Positions 9,524 through 20,600 of a stretch of DNA of 64,000 nt are shown here, piece by piece. Numbering within the stretch: position 1 is the first letter of the stretch; each line of letters opens with the position of its first letter. Under the pieces are notes generated by a model. It searched no databases. It saw nothing but the letters and a program-made list of their open reading frames with translations, and had not been told where the DNA came from. The DNA is from Flavobacteriaceae bacterium LYZ1037 (GTDB lineage Bacteria > Bacteroidota > Bacteroidia > Flavobacteriales > Flavobacteriaceae): contig QFWS01000009.1 in the NCBI GenBank assembly GCA_003144015.1, forward strand, positions 1 through 64,000, in the 5' to 3' direction. The translations under genes were made by a program, and so were the position numbers.

Positions 9524-12500
9524 TTATTTTTTTATCAGTTTTCGATGAGTTGTATGACCATTAGATGTATTAATCAACCTAATGAGATACATACCTTCTT
9601 GTAGATTATTCAGATTAGTTATTTTTAATTGTGTGCTTTCTAATGTTTTAATCGTGTTTATGATTTCCTTTCCGTTTAAATCGTATAAGATGATTTGGAA
9701 TCTGTTGTTTAATAATTTGTTTGGAATTACAAACGTTACCTCTTGGTTGAATGGATTTGGAAAACTTGTAATAGCCTCTAATTCATTTTCTACTATTGTT
9801 AGAGTTGGATCATCTACAGTTACCGTTGCTGTACATTGTACACTGTTACCATGAAAGTCTGTAATTGTTAATGTTACTGTATTTTCTCCAACATTTGATG
9901 AATTAAAACTTGAAGGGCTGACTTCCATAGTATCAATACCACAACTATCATACGATCCATTATCAATATCTGTAGCTAATATGGTTGCATTACCTGTTTC
10001 ATCCAGTTGAATGGTAATATCTTGAGTTAGACACACTGGACTGATCGTGTCCTTGTCATCTTCCATCCCATTACAATTTTCATCAATGTCATTACATTCA
10101 ATTTCAGTAGCGTCTGGGTTAATCGCATTATTAGTATCATCACAATCTAAACTATTTTCTACATAACCGGTTGGTGTGGTGCAGTCTTGAATCGGATTAT
10201 TAAAATCGCCATAGTTATCTCCATCTGAATCAGAATAATAGGTGTTTGTTCCAAAAATTGTGATACTGAAAGTTGTGTTATTTGAATTTCCAGAGTCATC
10301 AACGGCTGTTATAATAATTTCCTGAGTTGTTCCATGATTACTAATAACCGTTCCTGCTAGAGGTGATTGAGAAATGGTATTTACTGAACAATTATCGGAA
10401 ATGGTTACCAAACTGGTATAATCAGGAATTGTGAAATCACATCCAGATGTTGGTGTCACATTAAAATCGGACACGGAAGTTAAACTTGGAGGTTCGTTAT
10501 CTATAACTGTTATAGTAAAATTATCTGAATACGAATTGTTGCTACCATCAGTCACAACATACGTTATTGTAGTAATTCCTAAAGGAAACGTGCTGCCATT
10601 TGTTAAACCTATCGTTTGAACAAAACTCATAACTGAACAGTTATCTGTAGCTGTTGGTTCTGTCCAATTTACTATTGCTCCACAAACTCCTAAATCGTTA
10701 TTAACAGATATGTTTGAAGGTAATCCTACTATACTAGGGTTTTCGGTGTCTGAAATAGTTATTAATGTTACATCAGATACTGAGTTTCCAGAACCATCCG
10801 TATTTGTATAAGTAATAGTAGTTTCGCCTAATGGAAAGGTATAAGTACCTATTTGCCCTGATCCAATATCACTTATAGCTCCTGACATTATCCACGATAA
10901 ATTACTTTGACAATTGTCAGCTAAAGTTGCATCTGGAATTATTAAAGTAGCGCTACAGTCTCCGTTTGAAGTATCTGTATTTATATTTCCTGCCGAACTA
11001 ATACTTGGTGCAATAGTATCTTCAACCGTTACAATAGCTGTTTCGGTAGCAGAATTATCACTGCCATCTGTAACGGTTAACACAACTGTATTTTCTCCTA
11101 GATGGCTACAATCGAACGTCGTGATATCAGTATCGAAAGTTAAAGGACCACAAGCATCTGTTGAGCCATTATTTACAGCATCTTCAGCTATAGTTGCATT
11201 TCCATTAGCATCTAATTGAATGGTTATGTTTTGGGTAATGATAGTTGGTGCTATAGAATCTTCAACTATTACAATAGCTGTTTCGGTAGCAGAATTATCA
11301 CTGCCATCTGTAACGGTTAACACAACTGTATTTTCTCCTAGATAGCTACAATCGAACGTCGTGATATCAGTATCGAAAGTTAAAGGACCACAAGCATCTG
11401 TTGAGCCATTATTTACAGCATCTTCAGCTATAGTAGCATTCCCATTAACATCTAATTGAATGGTTATGTTTTGGGTGATAACTACAGGTACAGTTTCATC
11501 AATAACCGTAACTGTGCTTACACAACTATTTGTATTTCCATAAGAATCGGTTGCAGTAAAAGTAACATCGTTTTCACCTAAATGAGAGCAATCAAACGCA
11601 CTTATATCAATTTCCGACAGAACGATTCCACAGTTATCCGTTGAAGCCGAACCTACATCATCAGCAGTAATAGACCCATTTCCGTTAGCATCTAACACCA
11701 CTTGAATGTTTTCGCAAATAACATTTGGAGGAGTAATATCACCTATAAGACCTTGCAAAGGTGTCATATTAAAAATAGGATCTTCCTCCGTACCATTATA
11801 CTCGTATATATTGACATAATAATTGGTTAATTGTTGCAATAAATTAGGTGGAGCCAATTCTCCTGAACCTTTAAAAACAATAAAACCATTGCCAATAGCA
11901 TCTCCAAAACCATAATCAAAACTTGCAGTATAATTTGTCGCATTTACTGGTGTCGTGTTTAAAAGCGATTCGCTTAAAATAACGATACGGCCTTCGCCAT
12001 TTCCACCAATCCAATCTAATATCACATCACTATCACAAGGAGGTGTGTAATTTAAGTCACTACAAATAACTGTTGGTGGATTAGGTGTTGCTTGTGAAGC
12101 TGTACTTCCAGGTGTTAGATACAATTCACCATTTTGATTGATGGCATATTCAAAGAAAGCAAAATGATAATTGGTTGATAAATTTAAATCTGATAGCTGA
12201 AATTCATCGTCTGTACCATTGTATACCACAAAATTATTTGTGCCTATTTCTTCTCCGACACCAAAACTACCATCAGCCAAATAAGTTGTAAAATCTGATG
12301 GTTCTACATCAACTGGCGTGCCTTCTTTAGCAACAACTAAACGTGAAGAACCATTTCCTCTAGTAAATTTAACAAGCATAGAGGTCGCTCCAATTTCTTC
12401 AAATTCAATATTAGAGACTTGAATGGTTGGTCTTTCTCCATAAGTTTCGGCTTCAAACGTATATCCAGGTCTTAAATAGGCTTTTCCAGAGCTTCCATTA

Positions 12501-15500
12501 TATTCAAAAAGCGCAAAATGATAATTAGTTCCTGGTTGTAAATTATACACATTATCTGAAATGGCTGTTCCACCATACAAAACGTAATTTCCAGTTCCTA
12601 TTTCATAATTTGAATTTCCATAACCTCCACTAAAGTTGCTATAACTCACTAAATCTTGTGGTTCTACATCAACTGGATTATTTGCACGTGCAATAAGTAT
12701 ACGTCCAGAACCATCGCCATTAGTCCAATTAACATTAAAGGATGTTGTGGTTTTACTATTAATAAAAATATTATTTGTTTGTACTGTTGGATAAGAAACT
12801 GTTGCCTGACTTGTTTCGTAAACCGGATCTCCATTAGCATCATTGTTTACTAAATAATAGGTATTTGTACCAGAGCCATTATACTCAAACACTTTAAAAT
12901 GATAGGTTGTATGTGGTTGTAAATTAGTAAGTGTATGACCTATGTTACCATTACCATTAAATACTACAAACTCATCGGTTGCCAATTCATAACCAGTTCC
13001 AAACGCTGTATTAGCAGTATATTCAAATCCATCTATGGGAACTGCTGTTACTGGGCTTCCTAGTTTAGCAATCACGAGTCTTTTCTCACCATTTCCTCTT
13101 TGGCTACCACTTAAATAAAAATTAAACCTATTACCATCTATACCATTAAAAGTCATGGTATTAGCGTTGATTGTTGGATAGGATTGCGTAATTTGATTAG
13201 CAATTGCGCCTGGGATTGGATTGATTGTTGAAGATGAAGTTAAATATAGCTTTCCGTGGCTCCCATTATATTCATAAAGTGCAAAGTGGTAAGTAATGTT
13301 GGGTTCTAAATTGAATAAATCAACACTTGTTCCACCTCCAGCATATAATACATAATTACCTGTGCCTATTTCGTAAGTCGAAGTACCAAAACCACCACGA
13401 TAATTATTATAATTCACTAAATCTTGTGGTTCAATATCTACTGGACTATTGGCTCGTGCAACAAGAATACGACCAGCGCCAGAACCATTGGTCCAACTAA
13501 CCGTCATACTACTACCTAATACATTGTTAAAAGTAATATTACTAGCTTGTGTGACAGGATAACTAAGGGTGGATTGACTAGTCTCAAAAACAGGATCTCC
13601 ATTACTATCATTTGTTGTTAAATAATATGTTTCTGTACCGGTCCCATTATACTCATACACTTTAAAATAATAGGTTGTATATGGCTGTAAATTAGTTAGT
13701 GTATGACCTATGTTACCAGTACCACTAAATACCACAAACTCATCGGTTGCCAATTCATGGCCGGTTCCAAACGTTGTATTAGCAGTATATTCAAATCCAT
13801 CTACGGGAACTGCTGTTACTGGGCTTCCTAGTTTAGCTATCACGAGTCTTTTCTCTCCATTGCCTCTTTGGCTGCCACTTGAATAGAAATTAAACCTATT
13901 GCCATCTATACCACTAAAAGTCATGGTATTGGAATTAATTGTTGGATAGGCATTTGTTATTTGACTAGACGTGGTTCCAGGAATTGGATTGATTGTTGAA
14001 GATGAGGTTAAATATAACTTTCCATTACTTCCATTATATTCAAAAAGTGAGAAATGGTAGGTAATGTTGGGTTCTAAATTGAATAAATCAACACTTGTTC
14101 CACCACCAGCATATAATACATAATTACCTGTGCCTATTTCGTAAGTAGAAGTACCAAAACCACCACGATAATTATTATAATTTACTAAATCTTGTGGTTC
14201 AATATCTACTGGGTTATTGGCCCGTGCAACAAGAATACGTCCAACACCAGAACCATTGGTCCAGCTAGCTGTCATGCTACTGCCCAATACATTACTAAAA
14301 GTGATATTACTTGCTTGAGTGACAGGGTAGCTAAGGGTGGATTGACTTACCTCTAGAACTGGGTCTCCATTACTATCATTTGTTTTCAAATAATAGGTAT
14401 TTGTTCCTGAACCATTATATTCATATACTTTAAAATAATACGTAGTATATGGATTTAAATTAGTTAGCGTGTGACCAATATTACCTGTACCACTAAATAT
14501 TACAAATTCATCTGTAGCTAATTCATGACCAGCTCCAAATGAAGTATTCCCTGTATATTCATAACCATCTACTGGAATAGCTGTTACTGGACTTCCAAGT
14601 TTAGCTATTACTAGTCTTTTTTCTCCATTTCCTCTTTGACTACCACTAGAATAAAAATTAAACCTATTACCATCTATACCACTAAAAGTCATGGCATTGG
14701 TGTTAATTGTTGGATACGCAAGGGTAATTTGGTCAGCAATAGCTCCTTGAGTTGGATTGGTTACAGATGTAGAAGTTAAATAGACTTTTCCGTTACTTCC
14801 ATTATACTCATAAAGCGCAAAATAATAGGTCGTGTTGGGCTCAATATTAAAGATGTTAACACTTGTTCCCCCACCAGCATATAACACATAATTACCTGTA
14901 CCTATTTCGTAAGTACCATTCCCGAAACCTCCACCATAACTATTATAATTCACTAAATTTTGTGGTTCAACATCTACAGGGCTATTAGCTCGTGCAATAA
15001 GAATACGTCCAGTACCAGAACCATTAGTCCAACTAGCTGTCATGTTACTGCCCAATACATTACTAAAACTAATATTACTAGCTTGAATTGAAGGATTAGT
15101 AAGTGTGGCTTGATTACTTTCAAGATAACTGGATGTTAAATATTCCGTTGAAAAATCACTCCCATTAAACTCAAAAATCTTAAAATAATAGGTTATTGAA
15201 TGTGTTAACCCCGTTATTGTAAAATTATTAGAAGTTCCTTCATAAACAACAAATTCACCTGGTGCAATCTCATTTCCTACACCAAAAGTACCAGCAAGGT
15301 AGTCCGTTCCATCAATAGGAATAGCAGTAACTGGAGTATCTGCTTTTACAACCATAATCCTTTTTGCGCCATTCCCTCTTGTAAAATTCACACTAAAACG
15401 GTTCCCATCAACACCTGAAATAGACAAATTACTAGAAGGTGTCGTTGGTGCTTGCGCAAAAACACAAGTTGACCATAAACTAAACAAGCTTAATAGTACA

Positions 15501-15538
15501 ATAAATGGTATTGATTTTAAAGTGGTTAGTCTTTTCAT
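9524..15538 (-). CDS. Giant T9SS cargo protein: ten FnIII-like domains, HYR-like domains, MopE motif, type A sorting domain
   Basis: The ATG at 15536-15538 is preferred over the one at 15604 because it puts a normal signal peptide (MKRLTTLKSIPFIVLLSLFS ... FAQ) at the N-terminus; the product is then 2,004 residues. Residues ~30-1265 contain ten fibronectin III-like domains, each ending in Y-x-F-x-x-x-E-Y-N-G followed by YYL/LYL. Residues ~1270-1760 are HYR/Ig-like domains (NITIQLD, GSTDACG, FDCSHLGEN, VTVTDGS). A MopE-type stretch (SDGDNYGD, DCDDTNNAINP, NCNGMEDD) is at ~1768-1830, then one more HYR-like domain. The last ~80 residues (SFPNPFNQEVTF ... GMYLIRL ... HRKLIKK) are a T9SS type A sorting domain. 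It is expected to be secreted and cell-surface anchored, as an adhesin or stalk; its binding partner is unknown. Confidence 0.85.
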   Translation of the reverse strand: MKRLTTLKSIPFIVLLSLFSLWSTCVFAQAPTTPSSNLSISGVDGNRFSVNFTRGNGAKRIMVVKADTPVTAIPIDGTDYLAGTFGVGNEIAPGEFVVYEGTSNNFTITGLTHSITYYFKIFEFNGSDFSTEYLTSSYLESNQATLTNPSIQASNISFSNVLGSNMTASWTNGSGTGRILIARANSPVDVEPQNLVNYNSYGGGFGNGTYEIGTGNYVLYAGGGTSVNIFNIEPNTTYYFALYEYNGSNGKVYLTSTSVTNPTQGAIADQITLAYPTINTNAMTFSGIDGNRFNFYSSGSQRGNGEKRLVIAKLGSPVTAIPVDGYEYTGNTSFGAGHELATDEFVIFSGTGNIGHTLTNLNPYTTYYFKVYEYNGSGTNTYYLKTNDSNGDPVLEVSQSTLSYPVTQASNITFSNVLGSSMTASWTNGSGVGRILVARANNPVDIEPQDLVNYNNYRGGFGTSTYEIGTGNYVLYAGGGTSVDLFNLEPNITYHFSLFEYNGSNGKLYLTSSSTINPIPGTTSSQITNAYPTINSNTMTFSGIDGNRFNFYSSGSQRGNGEKRLVIAKLGSPVTAVPVDGFEYTANTTFGTGHELATDEFVVFSGTGNIGHTLTNLQPYTTYYFKVYEYNGTGTETYYLTTNDSNGDPVFETSQSTLSYPVTQASNITFNNVLGSSMTVSWTNGSGAGRILVARANSPVDIEPQDLVNYNNYRGGFGTSTYEIGTGNYVLYAGGGTSVDLFNLEPNITYHFALYEYNGSHGKLYLTSSSTINPIPGAIANQITQSYPTINANTMTFNGIDGNRFNFYLSGSQRGNGEKRLVIAKLGSPVTAVPIDGFEYTANTAFGTGYELATDEFVVFNGNGNIGHTLTNLQPHTTYHFKVFEYNGSGTNTYYLVNNDANGDPVYETSQATVSYPTVQTNNIFINSKTTTSFNVNWTNGDGSGRILIARANNPVDVEPQDLVSYSNFSGGYGNSNYEIGTGNYVLYGGTAISDNVYNLQPGTNYHFALFEYNGSSGKAYLRPGYTFEAETYGERPTIQVSNIEFEEIGATSMLVKFTRGNGSSRLVVAKEGTPVDVEPSDFTTYLADGSFGVGEEIGTNNFVVYNGTDDEFQLSDLNLSTNYHFAFFEYAINQNGELYLTPGSTASQATPNPPTVICSDLNYTPPCDSDVILDWIGGNGEGRIVILSESLLNTTPVNATNYTASFDYGFGDAIGNGFIVFKGSGELAPPNLLQQLTNYYVNIYEYNGTEEDPIFNMTPLQGLIGDITPPNVICENIQVVLDANGNGSITADDVGSASTDNCGIVLSEIDISAFDCSHLGENDVTFTATDSYGNTNSCVSTVTVIDETVPVVITQNITIQLDVNGNATIAEDAVNNGSTDACGPLTFDTDITTFDCSYLGENTVVLTVTDGSDNSATETAIVIVEDSIAPTIITQNITIQLDANGNATIAEDAVNNGSTDACGPLTFDTDITTFDCSHLGENTVVLTVTDGSDNSATETAIVTVEDTIAPSISSAGNINTDTSNGDCSATLIIPDATLADNCQSNLSWIMSGAISDIGSGQIGTYTFPLGETTITYTNTDGSGNSVSDVTLITISDTENPSIVGLPSNISVNNDLGVCGAIVNWTEPTATDNCSVMSFVQTIGLTNGSTFPLGITTITYVVTDGSNNSYSDNFTITVIDNEPPSLTSVSDFNVTPTSGCDFTIPDYTSLVTISDNCSVNTISQSPLAGTVISNHGTTQEIIITAVDDSGNSNNTTFSITIFGTNTYYSDSDGDNYGDFNNPIQDCTTPTGYVENSLDCDDTNNAINPDATEIECNDIDENCNGMEDDKDTISPVCLTQDITIQLDETGNATILATDIDNGSYDSCGIDTMEVSPSSFNSSNVGENTVTLTITDFHGNSVQCTATVTVDDPTLTIVENELEAITSFPNPFNQEVTFVIPNKLLNNRFQIILYDLNGKEIINTIKTLESTQLKITNLNNLQEGMYLIRLINTSNGHTTHRKLIKK
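11021..11480. repeat. Two near-identical 240-bp tandem repeats (HYR-like domain duplication)
   Basis: The sequence from about 11021 recurs at about 11261 with very few differences (for example GATGGCTACA at 11101 versus GATAGCTACA at 11341; ATTAGCATC versus ATTAACATC). Each unit encodes one HYR-like domain of 80 residues in the giant T9SS cargo protein. It is the least diverged repeat of the gene and so the most recent duplication within it. Confidence 0.85.
13000..15200. repeat. Super-repeat of ~768 bp (two FnIII-like domains), about three copies
   Basis: The phrase CCTATTTCGTAAGT recurs at 13365, 14133 and 14901 with spacing 768 and 768 bp, and the flanking hundreds of bases align. Each unit encodes a pair of alternating FnIII-like domains (256 residues), so the gene has grown by duplicating domain pairs, not single domains. 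Outer limits are approximate. Confidence 0.75.
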
Positions 15539-15685
15539 AATAATTATTTTAAAGTTGTAATATAAAATGAGTTTATGATGAAAAGTCAGCCAAAACTCTT
15601 TCATGTTAATGTTGAAACCTGAAACTTTAATAGGTTTAAATGTTCTTTAAGGTAAAGCTTATAATTAATTGAGTTACAATTAAAA

Positions 15686-16438
15686 TTATTGTCTCACCCA
15701 TTTCTGGATATTACCTGCTCCACTGTTGTTTACATCAATTCTTAAAGTATCTGCAGGGCCTAATTCCATTTCAGCTGGATAATAATTATCATCACTACCT
15801 AATTCTTCATATATAAAACTATTACCATCTAAAGCATAAATATCTTTCCATTTAATATCATCAATATTAAAATCTGATAATGCAGCATCTGTCACTGTTC
15901 CTGTAACTTCATCCACTTCAATTACAATTCCGTTATTAACAGGGTTATTGCCTCCAACACGAATCCATTCGCCTTGCAAGACTTCCAAATACACACTTTG
16001 AGGTGTGAAATTAGCCTGACGTACCCATTTTTGTATATTTCCTGCTCCTGAATTATTTACATTGACGCGTAAAGTATCGTCCACTCCAAATTTTATAGTT
16101 GCAGGATAGTAATTATAGTCGCTTCCAAGCTCTTCATGTGTGTAATTTCCAGAACCTTGCCCGACAATATTATACCATTTAATGTCTCCAATCATAAAAC
16201 CTGATTGTTGGGGATCTGTAATTTTCCCCAAATCTGTATTGACATTAATTTTCATGCCATTATTGACAGGGTTATTCCCTCCTATTCTAATCCAATCTCC
16301 TTGTAAATCATCCAATGGATATGTTTGTTGTTGCTCTTCCTCATTAGGATCAAGAGAATCTGTCGTACAAGACACAGCTAAAATTGATAGTAGTGCCATA
16401 AATAATGCTAAATGAGTATTTTTTTGTAATGTTTTCAT
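15686..16438 (-). CDS. Small lipoprotein built of two tandem ~97-residue repeats
   Basis: 250 residues with a lipoprotein signal (LLSILAVSC, lipid-accepting Cys at residue 24) followed by an acidic linker. The rest is an internal duplication: residues ~45-141 and ~154-250 both run LQGDW/LQGEW-IR-x-GGNNPVNNG ... DIKW ... YEELGSDxNYYPA ... DTLRxxVNNSGAGNIQKWVRQ. No family is recognised. The repeat looks like a compact all-beta domain, perhaps a lipocalin-like or carbohydrate-binding unit, but that is a guess. It lies 20 bp downstream of the DUF4412-type gene, on the same strand, and is probably co-transcribed with it. Sequence identity between the halves is high enough that the duplication should be fairly recent. 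Confidence 0.7.
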   Translation of the reverse strand: MKTLQKNTHLALFMALLSILAVSCTTDSLDPNEEEQQQTYPLDDLQGDWIRIGGNNPVNNGMKINVNTDLGKITDPQQSGFMIGDIKWYNIVGQGSGNYTHEELGSDYNYYPATIKFGVDDTLRVNVNNSGAGNIQKWVRQANFTPQSVYLEVLQGEWIRVGGNNPVNNGIVIEVDEVTGTVTDAALSDFNIDDIKWKDIYALDGNSFIYEELGSDDNYYPAEMELGPADTLRIDVNNSGAGNIQKWVRQ

Positions 16439-16458
16439 AAGTGTATTATTTTAATTGT

Positions 16459-17277
16459 TTACATGAATTTTTTATAATCTTTTGTGTTTAATGAAAAATC
16501 AGTTTCATCCAATGCCACACATGTCATTTTTAGTGTTTCTGGTTTCTTTTTTGTGGTTACAGTCATGTCCATTTCAAGCATTAAACCATCCACATCTTTC
16601 ATCCATTCTTGATTGGGATTGTTTTTATTATCCATATTATAAAAGCCTTTTGGAAACGTAATATCTGCTTCTTTAGTAATCCAAAAACTTCCGTGAAAAT
16701 CTTTACTAGTAACTTTATATTCTCTACAGGTGTAGTTAAGTATGATTTTAGTATTGTTAGTTTTTTCAATTTTTACATCGTTATTAGACGATTGATCGTC
16801 GTCCACAAAGTCGTTTAGATTTAAAGATGTGGACATCAGCATTTTTCTTCCGCCAGCCTCGGTAAACATAAACATGGTTGCTTTATCTAAATCCATAACG
16901 TTTACCATGGTGCTGGCATTTTCAATAGTGTTACCAAAATAATTAGCATCTTTAGCTAAGTAATACGTGAAGGTTGTTTTGTATTTATCACTTTCCATTT
17001 GCATCACATATTTATGTGAAAAATTATAGATGCTTTCTGGAGTTTTATTATTTGTAGTTTCAGCCTCTTTTTTAGAAGGTTTAGATTTTTTAGAATTATT
17101 TCCTTCAAAAACGGAGTCGAAAGCTTTATCTGTTTCTTTTTGGGCCTTTTGCTCTACTTTTCTATCCAAAGCTCGTTCTGCAGAGTTTGCTGCTTTATTA
17201 GCCAATCTATCAAAGATTTGCGCCTTTGCTGTAAATACGCAAAAAACACAAATAATGATTGTTAGTATATTTTTCAT
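16459..17277 (-). CDS. Exported DUF4412-type protein
   Basis: 272 residues. A signal peptide (IIICVFCVFTAKAQ) is followed by a charged, probably helical segment (about 22-75: ANKAANSAERALDRKVEQKA ... FEGNNSKKSKPSKKEAE). A beta-rich domain from about YNFSHKYVMQMESDKYKTTF to the C-terminus follows. Phrases such as YVMQMESDK, MLMSTSL, YTCREYKV and the closing VTTKKKPETLKMTCVALDET match what I know of DUF4412 proteins, which are common exported or periplasmic proteins of Bacteroidota with no established function. It precedes the duplicated-domain lipoprotein by 20 bp, suggesting a two-gene unit. The name is by pattern only. Confidence 0.6.
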   Translation of the reverse strand: MKNILTIIICVFCVFTAKAQIFDRLANKAANSAERALDRKVEQKAQKETDKAFDSVFEGNNSKKSKPSKKEAETTNNKTPESIYNFSHKYVMQMESDKYKTTFTYYLAKDANYFGNTIENASTMVNVMDLDKATMFMFTEAGGRKMLMSTSLNLNDFVDDDQSSNNDVKIEKTNNTKIILNYTCREYKVTSKDFHGSFWITKEADITFPKGFYNMDNKNNPNQEWMKDVDGLMLEMDMTVTTKKKPETLKMTCVALDETDFSLNTKDYKKFM

Positions 17278-17381
17278 AATATCTGTTTTTTTTTTAATTG
17301 TTTCAAGTTTTTTTTATTAATAATAAATGCTACAAGTCCATAGAGAAACTATCTGCCTGTAGCTTTTAAATTGTTGTATTT

Positions 17382-17519
17382 TCATTTGATAATCTTAACC
17401 GATTTAATGACTTTATTATTTAATAAAATCTTAAGTTCATATTGCCCGTTTTTAAGATGGTCGATGTTTAAATAAATTTTATCGTCTTCTTCTTTTTGGC
17501 TGTTTGAAATACTTTTCAT
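17382..17519 (-). CDS. Small ORF of 45 residues behind the HTCS regulator
   Basis: The minus strand has an ATG at 17517-17519 and TGA at 17382-17384, encoding a 45-residue protein starting MKSISNSQKEEDD. After a charged start, the remainder alternates like two or three beta strands (IYLNIDHL, GQYELKILLNNK, VIKSVKIIK). The L-x-x-G-x-Y-x-L-x-I-x-x-x-x-K-V-I-K-S-x-K pattern recalls the final strands of a T9SS type A sorting domain, but there is no signal peptide. It fills the otherwise empty gap between the HTCS gene (111 bp upstream, same strand) and the DUF4412-type gene. Coding status is supported only by composition and this pattern; it could be chance. Confidence 0.4.
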   Translation of the reverse strand: MKSISNSQKEEDDKIYLNIDHLKNGQYELKILLNNKVIKSVKIIK

Positions 17520-17630
17520 TCATCTATTCTTTAAGGAGTGATAAATGTATAGGAGAGTTCAACCTTTGAATACCAGATATGTTTCAAAAGTTAGAAGATA
17601 TGTTTCAGAAGCTTTAAATTTCCTTATTTA

Positions 17631-20600
17631 TTAGGAATTCGAGATGTATTCGCTTGGAGTTGTATTGTATGTGTCCTTAAAACATTTTATAAAATATGAA
17701 GGTGTGTTGAATCCAACTTGATAGGCAATTTCAGATACCGTAGCATCCGATTTTTTAAGAAGTTCTACTGCCAGTTTTAATCGTTGAGAACGTATAAACT
17801 CACTAGTTGTCATTCCTGTAATGGCTTTTAATTTTCGGTGTAGTTGTGTTCTACTTACATGCATGTATTTGCTAAAAGCATCGCTTGTAAATTCAGAATT
17901 GGTAATATGTTTATCTAAAACTAATTGCATTCGTTTTAAAAACTCTGCTTCTGTAGAGGTAATAGCCAATTCTGGATTAATACTTAAGGTTTTACTGAAA
18001 TGTTTTTGAAGTTGCTGCCTACTTTCTATAAGTTTTTTAACTCTAATTTTTAATTTTTTGCTATTAAAAGGTTTTGTAACATAGGCATCTGCTCCAATTT
18101 TAAGTCCTTCAATTTCATTTTCTTCACCTACTTTTGCTGTTAGTAAAATAACTGGAATATGACTGGTAAGTTCGTTAGTTTTAATAGCATGGCATAATGC
18201 GATACCATCTTGAACAGGCATCATAATATCGCTAATAATAATATCTGGCAGGTTTTTTTGTGCTTTTTCCTCACCAATTTTACCGTTTGCAGCCTCAATA
18301 ATTTGATAATCTGTTTTAAAGGTTGAAACGATGAAAGTACGAATATCGGTTTCATCTTCTACAATTAAAACTGTTGGCTTATCTGTATTTATATTTTTAT
18401 TATTGTCTGAAAATTCAGGACTGTTTGGTTCTTCTGTATTAAGAATTAATTCTGTTTCATTAAAAGCCGTTTTATTAACTGGTAGCGATATGGTAAACTG
18501 AATTTTATTATCGTCAATATTATTTGCAATAATGGTACCCTTTGATAATGTAACTAAATCTCTAACTAATGCCAAGCCAACACCTACACCTTCAGATAAT
18601 GTATTATCCTGATAAAAACGTTGGAATAATTTGCTTAAATCTGTTTTGCTTACATGTTGTGTTTCATTAATTATAGATACAACCAGCATGCCTTCTTGTT
18701 TATTGGCTTCAAACTGAATAACACTCTCCTTTGGCGCATACTTTACAGCATTAGATAATATGTTTGAAATAACTTTTTCTATAATATCCTTATCGTACCA
18801 AACCAGGTCTAAATTCTGAATTTTAGATTTTATTTCCGTTTCATTTTTATTTGCCTTATACTGAAATGCGCTAACTATTTGTTTTAACAATACTCCTAGA
18901 TTGCCTTGTGAGACTTTTAGTTTAATCTGTCCAGAATCTAACATGGATAAGTCCAGCATCTGATTGACAAGTTTAAGTAGTCTATCTGCATTTTGTTTGA
19001 TCAATGACAATTCTTTTTTATCGGATTTTGAAAGTTCTGGTTTAGCCAATTGGTTATCAATAGGTCCCGAAATTAGTGTTAAAGGCGTTCTAAATTCGTG
19101 TGAAATATTCGTGTATAATTTTGTTTTTAATTCGTCTAATTTTTTTAAACGTGCTGTTTCTTCATGCTCTAATCGTAATTGATTTTTAATGTGCCAACGC
19201 CACTTCAAATAATTATAAAGACTTAAAATAAAAATTATAAATAATAACAGATAGGTAATTTTAGCCAACGTATTTGCATACCAAGGTTCTAAAATTGTAA
19301 AAGAATACGTATCTGGATTGGTGTTCCAAACACCATCATAATTGCTTGATATTACTTGAAATTGATAATTATTGGGTGGTAAATTGGTATAATGCGCTTT
19401 ATTATTATTTCCAGATGAAATCCACTGTTCGTCGTTATTAATTAATCGGTATTGGTATTGATTTCTTTCTGGTTGCGAAAAATGTAGCGATGAAAACGTA
19501 AAAGTAATGGTGTTCTCGTTATATTTTAATTTTAAATGGTCTTCTAATTTTCTTTTTTTGTTATAAACCTCAAAATTAGTAATGACTGTTTTTGGCTTTG
19601 TTGGATTAAATTCTAATTGATTTGGGTTAAACCAATTTAAGCCTTCTAAACCACCAAAATATAACGTGCCATTGGCATCTTTAAAATAGGCTCCTGTATT
19701 AAATTCAAAAGCTTGCAAACCGTCGTAATTACTATAATTCTCTAATGTTACATCTTGATTTTCAATATGAAATTTTGAGATTCCCTTATTAGAACTCAAC
19801 CACAAATCCCCTTGATTATCTGGTAAAATACCATAAATAACATTGTTTGGCAACCCTTGTTCTTTGGTATAAGTTGTGACTTTTTTTGTAGAAATTTGAT
19901 ATTTAATTAAACCATTCCCATTGGTGCCTATCCAAAGGATGTCTTTATTAAAATATAAAGATTTTATTGGGTTTAAAACAATCTTAATGTCTTCTATAGA
20001 ATTTGTATTGGTGTCTAATCTAAATACGCCTGCATCTTCTGTTCCAATCCAAAATGTATTTAAACCTCCTTTTTCAATGGTACGAATGTTATTTGATGTT
20101 AAATTTGAGTTTTCCTGATTGAATTGTTTTATAATTCCTTTTTCAGGATCAAATAAAATCAGGCCATTATTCCTAGTACATAACCATAACTTTCCTTCTG
20201 AAGCTTCATATATTTTCCAAATAGTAAACGACGCTATTTCTGAAAAAGAAACAATGTCTCCTGTCTGAGTTACTTTTTGAAGTCCATGTGTTTGATGTCC
20301 AATCCATAAATCTTTATTATAGTACAACAAGCTCATAATCCGGTTGCCGCTTAAATTCGAATTATCGGTTGTAAACGTAATAGGTTCTTGATTATTAGTG
20401 TTTATTTTTGTGAGTCCTTTTCCTGAAGTTCCTAACCAAATATCAGCATCATTTACTGCAATAGCACGAATTACATCAACATGAATATCTTTAGGCATTT
20501 GATTATTAGTCAACACATTAAATTTCACTAAATATTCATCAAAATAACTTAATCCTGCACCATCTGTGCCCAACCAAATGGTTCCTGTAAAGTCTTTAAA

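Noticed and set aside
11021-15200. CRISPR-like repeats
   Set aside because: The repeats are long, contiguous and in frame with protein domains, with no unique spacers.
15539-15604. Extended start of the giant T9SS cargo gene at 15604
   Set aside because: It would put 22 residues before an otherwise ideal signal peptide; the ATG at 15538 is far more likely.
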